A DNA stretch of 10,583 bases from DAOTTW01 sp034437615. Lineage in GTDB: Bacteria; Chloroflexota; Anaerolineae; Aggregatilineales; Phototrophicaceae. The stretch covers positions 1 through 10,583 of the forward strand of contig DAOTTW010000200.1 of the NCBI GenBank assembly GCA_034437615.1. Reading direction: 5' to 3'. Below, piece after piece: positions 7,996-10,583 of this stretch (position 1 is the first letter of the stretch; each line of letters opens with the position of its first letter). A model generated the notes under the pieces. That model was given only the letters and a program-made list of their open reading frames with translations. It made no database searches and had not been told where the DNA came from. The position numbers and the translations under genes are program-made.

Positions 7996-8053
7996 GCGGC
8001 TGCCGCCGCCCAGGACGCCAAGAACGGCAGCCCTGCGCTTGGCAAGGGCCTTG
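7996..8053. repeat. Small inverted repeats in the Uma2-permease spacer
   Basis: The 247-bp gap carries GCGGC-TGCC-GCCGC (7996-8009). A bulged stem follows, GCCCTGC (8030-8036) with the complementary GC-A-AGGGC (8042-8049). The palindrome CAAGGGCCTTG (8043-8053) overlaps it. None is followed by a T-run, so termination after the Uma2 gene is not shown. They lead directly into a GTAG hairpin element. Confidence 0.4.
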
Positions 8054-8076
8054 TAGGGACGCGCTTCTGTGCGTCC
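8053..8076 (+). repeat. REP-like GTAG hairpin element, copy 2
   Basis: GTAG (8053-8056) is followed by arms GGACGCGC (8057-8064) and GTGCGTCC (8069-8076), paired over 8 bp with one G-T wobble around a TTCT loop. It ends 5 bp before the -35 box of the permease promoter. Confidence 0.7.
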
Positions 8077-8081
8077 GCAAA

Positions 8082-8110
8082 CTGACACAGTATCTGCGCT
8101 ATCGTATAAT
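8082..8110 (+). promoter_or_regulatory. Strong sigma-70-type promoter of the permease gene
   Basis: CTGACA (8082-8087) and a perfect TATAAT (8105-8110) are exactly 17 bp apart. A start point about 7 nt after the -10 would be near 8117, only about 10 nt before the ATG at 8127. The AGAAGGGG Shine-Dalgarno-like sequence (8111-8118) would then be largely untranscribed. Confidence 0.6.
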
Positions 8111-8126
8111 AGAAGGGGCACACCAC

Positions 8127-10289
8127 ATGGCAAGTGATGCGAGTGTGGCCAGCACGCCACAAACCCAGGAAGCACCCAAGACGAAACCAAAGCTCAAGAA
8201 GGCGCTTGGGCTGTTCGATGTGTACGCCATCTGTACCGGGGCCATGTTCAGCAGCGGCTTTTTCCTGTTGCCGGGGCTGGCCGCCGCACAAACCGGGCCA
8301 TCGGTTGCGCTGGCCTACCTGATCGCTGGTATTTTGATGCTGCCGGCCATGTTCAGCGTCGCGGAACTGGCGACAGCCATGCCGCGTGCAGGCGGCGCAT
8401 ATTACTTCTTAGATCGTGCAATGGGGCCAGCCATCGGCACGATTGGCGGCATCGGCACCTATCTGTCGCTATCGCTGAAAAGCGCCTTCGCGCTGATCGG
8501 CATGGGCGCGTATCTGGCGCTGTTCATTGATATTCCGATTCAGCCGTTAGCGATTGCGCTGACGCTGGCCTTCACCGTGCTGAATTTGATCGGCGCGAAA
8601 GAAACAACGGGCCTGCAACGTGTGCTGGTGACGACGCTGGTGCTGATCCTGGCTGTGTTCATCGTCGCAGGCTTATTAACCGTGTTTCAAAGCGACATCA
8701 CGACGACTGTGCAAACCCAATTCAACCCCTTTATGACTGGCGGCATTGCGGGCTTGTTGGGCACGGTGGGCTTCGTATTCGTCTCGTATGCGGGCCTGAC
8801 GAAAATCGCCAGCGTGTCGGAAGAGGTCGTCAACCCTGGCCGCAACATTCCGTTGGGCATGATGTTGTCGATCATCAGCACCACGATCATCTATGTGGTT
8901 GGTATTGTCATCATGACCGCCGTGCTGGATGGCGACATATTTTTATCCAGCCTGACGCCCGTAGCCGATGCCGCAGTAGAAGTGATGAGCTTCTTGCCGG
9001 GTGAACTGGGTGTGTTGCTGGTGGTGGCGGCGGCTGTAGCCGCCTTTGCCAGCACGGGCAACGCGGGTATCATGGCCTCCTCGCGCTATCCGATGGCGAT
9101 GGGCCGCGATCATCTGCTGCCTGCCTTTTTCGCCCGCCTGACCAAGAAAGGCACGCCCTCCATCGCTATCTACGCCACGGCGGGCCTGATGATCTTCGCG
9201 ATTTTGCTGCTGGATGAATCCGCCATCGCGAAGGTCGCCAGCACAGTGCAGTTGATCTTGTTCATGCTGCTTAATGTGGCCGTGATTGTGATGCGCGAAA
9301 GCCGCATCGAATACTACGACCCGGTGTACCGTTCGCCGTTGTATCCCTGGATGCAGTTCGCGGGCATACTGGCGTCGATCTTCCTGATTAGCTACATCGG
9401 CTCGGAGGCGCTGGTGCTGACGCTCGGTGTGCTGGTCCTATCCGGTCTGTGGTACGTCTACTACGCCAGTAAGCGCGTTGAGCGACACGGCGCGGTCTAC
9501 CACTGGTTCAGCCGCCTGGGTGAAAGCCGTTATGAGGGCCTGGAGCACGAACTGCGCGAAATCCTGAAGGAAAAGGGCCTGCGTGACGAAGACCCCTTTG
9601 AGGAAGTCATCAGCCGTGCCTTCGTCATCGAGGCCAAAGCGGGCATGAGCTTTGATGACATCGCACGCGAGGCCACGCAACTGCTGAGCACGCGCCAGCC
9701 CTGCCTGACGGAAGAACACGCAGCACAATTCATCGACACCATCGCCAGCAACTTCACGCTGCTGAAATACGGCGTCACGCTGCCCAGCCTGCGCGTGGAC
9801 GTGTGTACCAATGCGGAAATCGTGATTGTGCGCTCACATGAGGGGGTTCTGATCGACTACGACGCCGACGACACCACAGAGCCAGCCCGCGTCAATGCCT
9901 TCTTCTTCCTGGTCAGCCCCGCCGATGACGCTGGCAGGCACCTGCGCCTGTTGGCCGAGATTGCCCGCCGCGTCGAGGACGCCAACTTCCGACATGATTG
10001 GCTGCACGCAGAGGGCAAGCAGGAATTGCGCGAGATTCTGCTGTACGATGACCGCATCATGACGCTGTGGCTTGAGCATGGGCACCGCACGGAGCCGCTG
10101 ATTGGCCAGCGCGTGCGTGACATCAGTTGGCCGGGTGGTACGCTGGTGGCGCTCATCCGGCGTGATGGCGAGGACATCATCCCGCAGGGCAGTGCGGTGA
10201 TGCAGCAGGGCGACCGCCTGACCATCATCGGGGACGCCAACCACATTCAGACGTTGTACGCACAATACGTCGGGGATAAGGCGACGTAG
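8127..10289 (+). CDS. APC-superfamily permease fused to EIIA-like and TrkA-C (RCK_C) domains
   Basis: A 720-residue inner-membrane transporter with cytosolic regulatory domains. After a polar N-terminal tail (1-26), about 12 membrane segments follow up to about residue 450. They begin with the APC substrate-site helix GAMFSSGFFLLPG (38-50) and the conserved AELATAMPRAGG (79-90); the substrate is probably an amino acid or amine. A linker (EGLEHELREILKEKGLRDED) leads into a PTS EIIA type-2-like domain (about 485-640). There the phospho-acceptor motif, normally IPHAR, reads LPSLR with Ser554 instead of His; the second family His (GRHLRLL, His605) is kept. Residues 656-716 are a TrkA-C/RCK_C ligand-binding domain (ALIRRDGEDIIPQG, GDRLTIIG). 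The tail suggests regulation by a bound ligand or partner rather than phosphotransfer. ATG follows AGAAGGGG and a TATAAT promoter. The family assignment is secure and the substrate is unknown. Confidence 0.9.
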   Translation: MASDASVASTPQTQEAPKTKPKLKKALGLFDVYAICTGAMFSSGFFLLPGLAAAQTGPSVALAYLIAGILMLPAMFSVAELATAMPRAGGAYYFLDRAMGPAIGTIGGIGTYLSLSLKSAFALIGMGAYLALFIDIPIQPLAIALTLAFTVLNLIGAKETTGLQRVLVTTLVLILAVFIVAGLLTVFQSDITTTVQTQFNPFMTGGIAGLLGTVGFVFVSYAGLTKIASVSEEVVNPGRNIPLGMMLSIISTTIIYVVGIVIMTAVLDGDIFLSSLTPVADAAVEVMSFLPGELGVLLVVAAAVAAFASTGNAGIMASSRYPMAMGRDHLLPAFFARLTKKGTPSIAIYATAGLMIFAILLLDESAIAKVASTVQLILFMLLNVAVIVMRESRIEYYDPVYRSPLYPWMQFAGILASIFLISYIGSEALVLTLGVLVLSGLWYVYYASKRVERHGAVYHWFSRLGESRYEGLEHELREILKEKGLRDEDPFEEVISRAFVIEAKAGMSFDDIAREATQLLSTRQPCLTEEHAAQFIDTIASNFTLLKYGVTLPSLRVDVCTNAEIVIVRSHEGVLIDYDADDTTEPARVNAFFFLVSPADDAGRHLRLLAEIARRVEDANFRHDWLHAEGKQELREILLYDDRIMTLWLEHGHRTEPLIGQRVRDISWPGGTLVALIRRDGEDIIPQGSAVMQQGDRLTIIGDANHIQTLYAQYVGDKAT

Positions 10290-10301
10290 CCGCCATAAAA
10301 T
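10289..10301 (+). repeat. 13-bp direct repeat, left copy
   Basis: GCCGCCATAAAAT begins on the last base of the permease stop codon and recurs identically at 10431-10443, 142 bp away. The two copies bracket most of the hairpin-rich tail. Confidence 0.75.
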
Positions 10302-10331
10302 GCAGCCAGGCAACCGGCAGGGGTGGGTCAG

Positions 10332-10350
10332 TTTTCAAGGGTAGGTATTT
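10332..10350 (+). repeat. Left arm of 19-bp imperfect inverted repeat
   Basis: TTTTCAAGGGTAGGTATTT matches the reverse complement of 10457-10475 at 17 of 19 positions. Together the arms enclose a 144-bp segment with two GTAG-type hairpins and a GC-rich hairpin, like the termini of a small non-autonomous element. Confidence 0.6.
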
Positions 10351-10354
10351 CAGC

Positions 10355-10378
10355 GGACGTGCAATGGCACGTCCCCAC
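10355..10378 (-). repeat. REP-like hairpin element, copy 3 (tetranucleotide degenerate)
   Basis: Arms GGACGTGC (10355-10362) and GCACGTCC (10367-10374) pair perfectly over 8 bp around an AATG loop. They are followed by CCAC, i.e. GTGG in place of GTAG on the minus strand. It is divergently oriented to copy 4, whose hairpin has the same AATG loop. Confidence 0.6.
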
Positions 10379-10394
10379 ACAGTCGTTGTGTCCC

Positions 10395-10418
10395 GTAGGG
10401 ACACCCAATGGGGTGTCC
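10395..10418 (+). repeat. REP-like GTAG hairpin element, copy 4
   Basis: GTAG (10395-10398) is followed by perfectly paired arms GGACACCC (10399-10406) and GGGTGTCC (10411-10418) around an AATG loop. The left arm can instead pair with upstream GTGTCCC (10388-10394), giving a competing 7-bp stem with GTA as its loop. Confidence 0.7.
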
Positions 10419-10420
10419 GG

Positions 10421-10443
10421 GGCGGCGTCAGCCGCCATAAAAT
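10421..10443. repeat. GC hairpin overlapping right copy of the 13-bp direct repeat
   Basis: GGCGGC (10421-10426) and GCCGCC (10431-10436) pair perfectly around GTCA. The right arm is also the start of the second GCCGCCATAAAAT copy (10431-10443). No T-run follows. Confidence 0.65.
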
Positions 10444-10456
10444 ACGGTCAAACATC

Positions 10457-10480
10457 AAAAACCTACCCCTGAAAAGGGGT
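10457..10480. repeat. Right arm of inverted repeat plus GAAA-loop hairpin
   Basis: 10457-10475 is the right arm of the 19-bp imperfect inverted repeat. Overlapping it, ACCCCT (10465-10470) and AGGGGT (10475-10480) form a perfect 6-bp stem with a GAAA tetraloop (GNRA type). Only TTT-then-GGGG follows, so it would be at best a weak terminator for the permease. Confidence 0.55.
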
Positions 10481-10535
10481 TTGGGGTGAGGGCTAAGCAG
10501 TTACTATGGATGAACGAAAACAAACCTACATGATC

Positions 10536-10559
10536 GTAGGGGCTTAGCGTGCTAAACCC
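10536..10559 (+). repeat. REP-like GTAG hairpin element, copy 5
   Basis: GTAG (10536-10539) is followed by arms GGGCTTAG (10540-10547) and CTAAACCC (10552-10559), pairing at 7 of 8 positions (one C-A mismatch). It is separated by one base from copy 6 in the opposite orientation. Confidence 0.65.
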
Positions 10560-10560
10560 T

Positions 10561-10583
10561 GGGTGCGATACATTGCGCCCCTA
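10561..10583 (-). repeat. REP-like GTAG hairpin element, copy 6 (cut by window end)
   Basis: Arms GGGTGCGA (10561-10568) and TTGCGCCC (10573-10580) pair over 8 bp with two G-T wobbles around TACA. They are followed by CTA at the window edge, where CTAC (GTAG on the minus strand) would be expected. Confidence 0.65.

Overview
This 10.6 kb window looks like ordinary chromosomal DNA from a moderately GC-rich, free-living heterotrophic bacterium. Chloroflexota (Anaerolineae-like) is my best guess. That rests on the mix of a Uma2-family protein, a GlgX/TreX-type debranching enzyme, a secreted propeller-dockerin protein, an APC permease with cytosolic regulatory domains, and many GTAG-type intergenic hairpins. 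No rRNA, tRNA, CRISPR array, phage gene or transposase gene is visible.

Layout: (1) 9-1469, minus strand: a type I sulfatase without a signal peptide. (2) 1470-1665: a divergent spacer with a candidate promoter and a 56-bp array of eight 7-bp units ahead of the next gene. (3) 1666-2448, plus: an SDR-fold protein lacking the catalytic Tyr and Lys. (4) 2552-4675, plus: a glycogen/alpha-glucan debranching enzyme of the GH13 isoamylase type. (5) 4851-7079, plus: a secreted protein with seven roughly 52-residue repeats (probably a seven-bladed propeller) and a C-terminal dockerin-like calcium-binding pair, closed by a clear intrinsic terminator. (6) 7205-7879, plus: a Uma2 (DUF820) nuclease-fold protein. 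(7) 8127-10289, plus: an APC permease fused to a PTS EIIA-like domain, whose phospho-acceptor His is replaced by Ser, and a TrkA-C (RCK_C) domain. (8) 10290-10583: a gene-free tail packed with palindromes, short direct repeats and an inverted-repeat pair.

The genes do not form one pathway and each appears to be its own transcription unit: gaps are 100-250 bp, one pair is divergent, and a terminator separates two of the plus-strand genes. A loose theme of sugar, sulfate-ester and amino-acid use can be inferred but not shown.

The most notable non-coding signal is a family of six 24-nt elements. Each is a GTAG-like tetranucleotide, an 8-nt arm, a 4-nt loop and an 8-nt arm, in both orientations and only between genes. 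Arm sequences differ between copies while pairing is kept. This is the architecture of REP elements mobilised by RAYT (Y1 REP-associated) transposases. The most notable protein is the permease-EIIA-RCK_C fusion, which looks like a transporter gated by small-molecule or protein signals rather than by phosphotransfer. I found no clear evidence of a wholly new multi-gene system.
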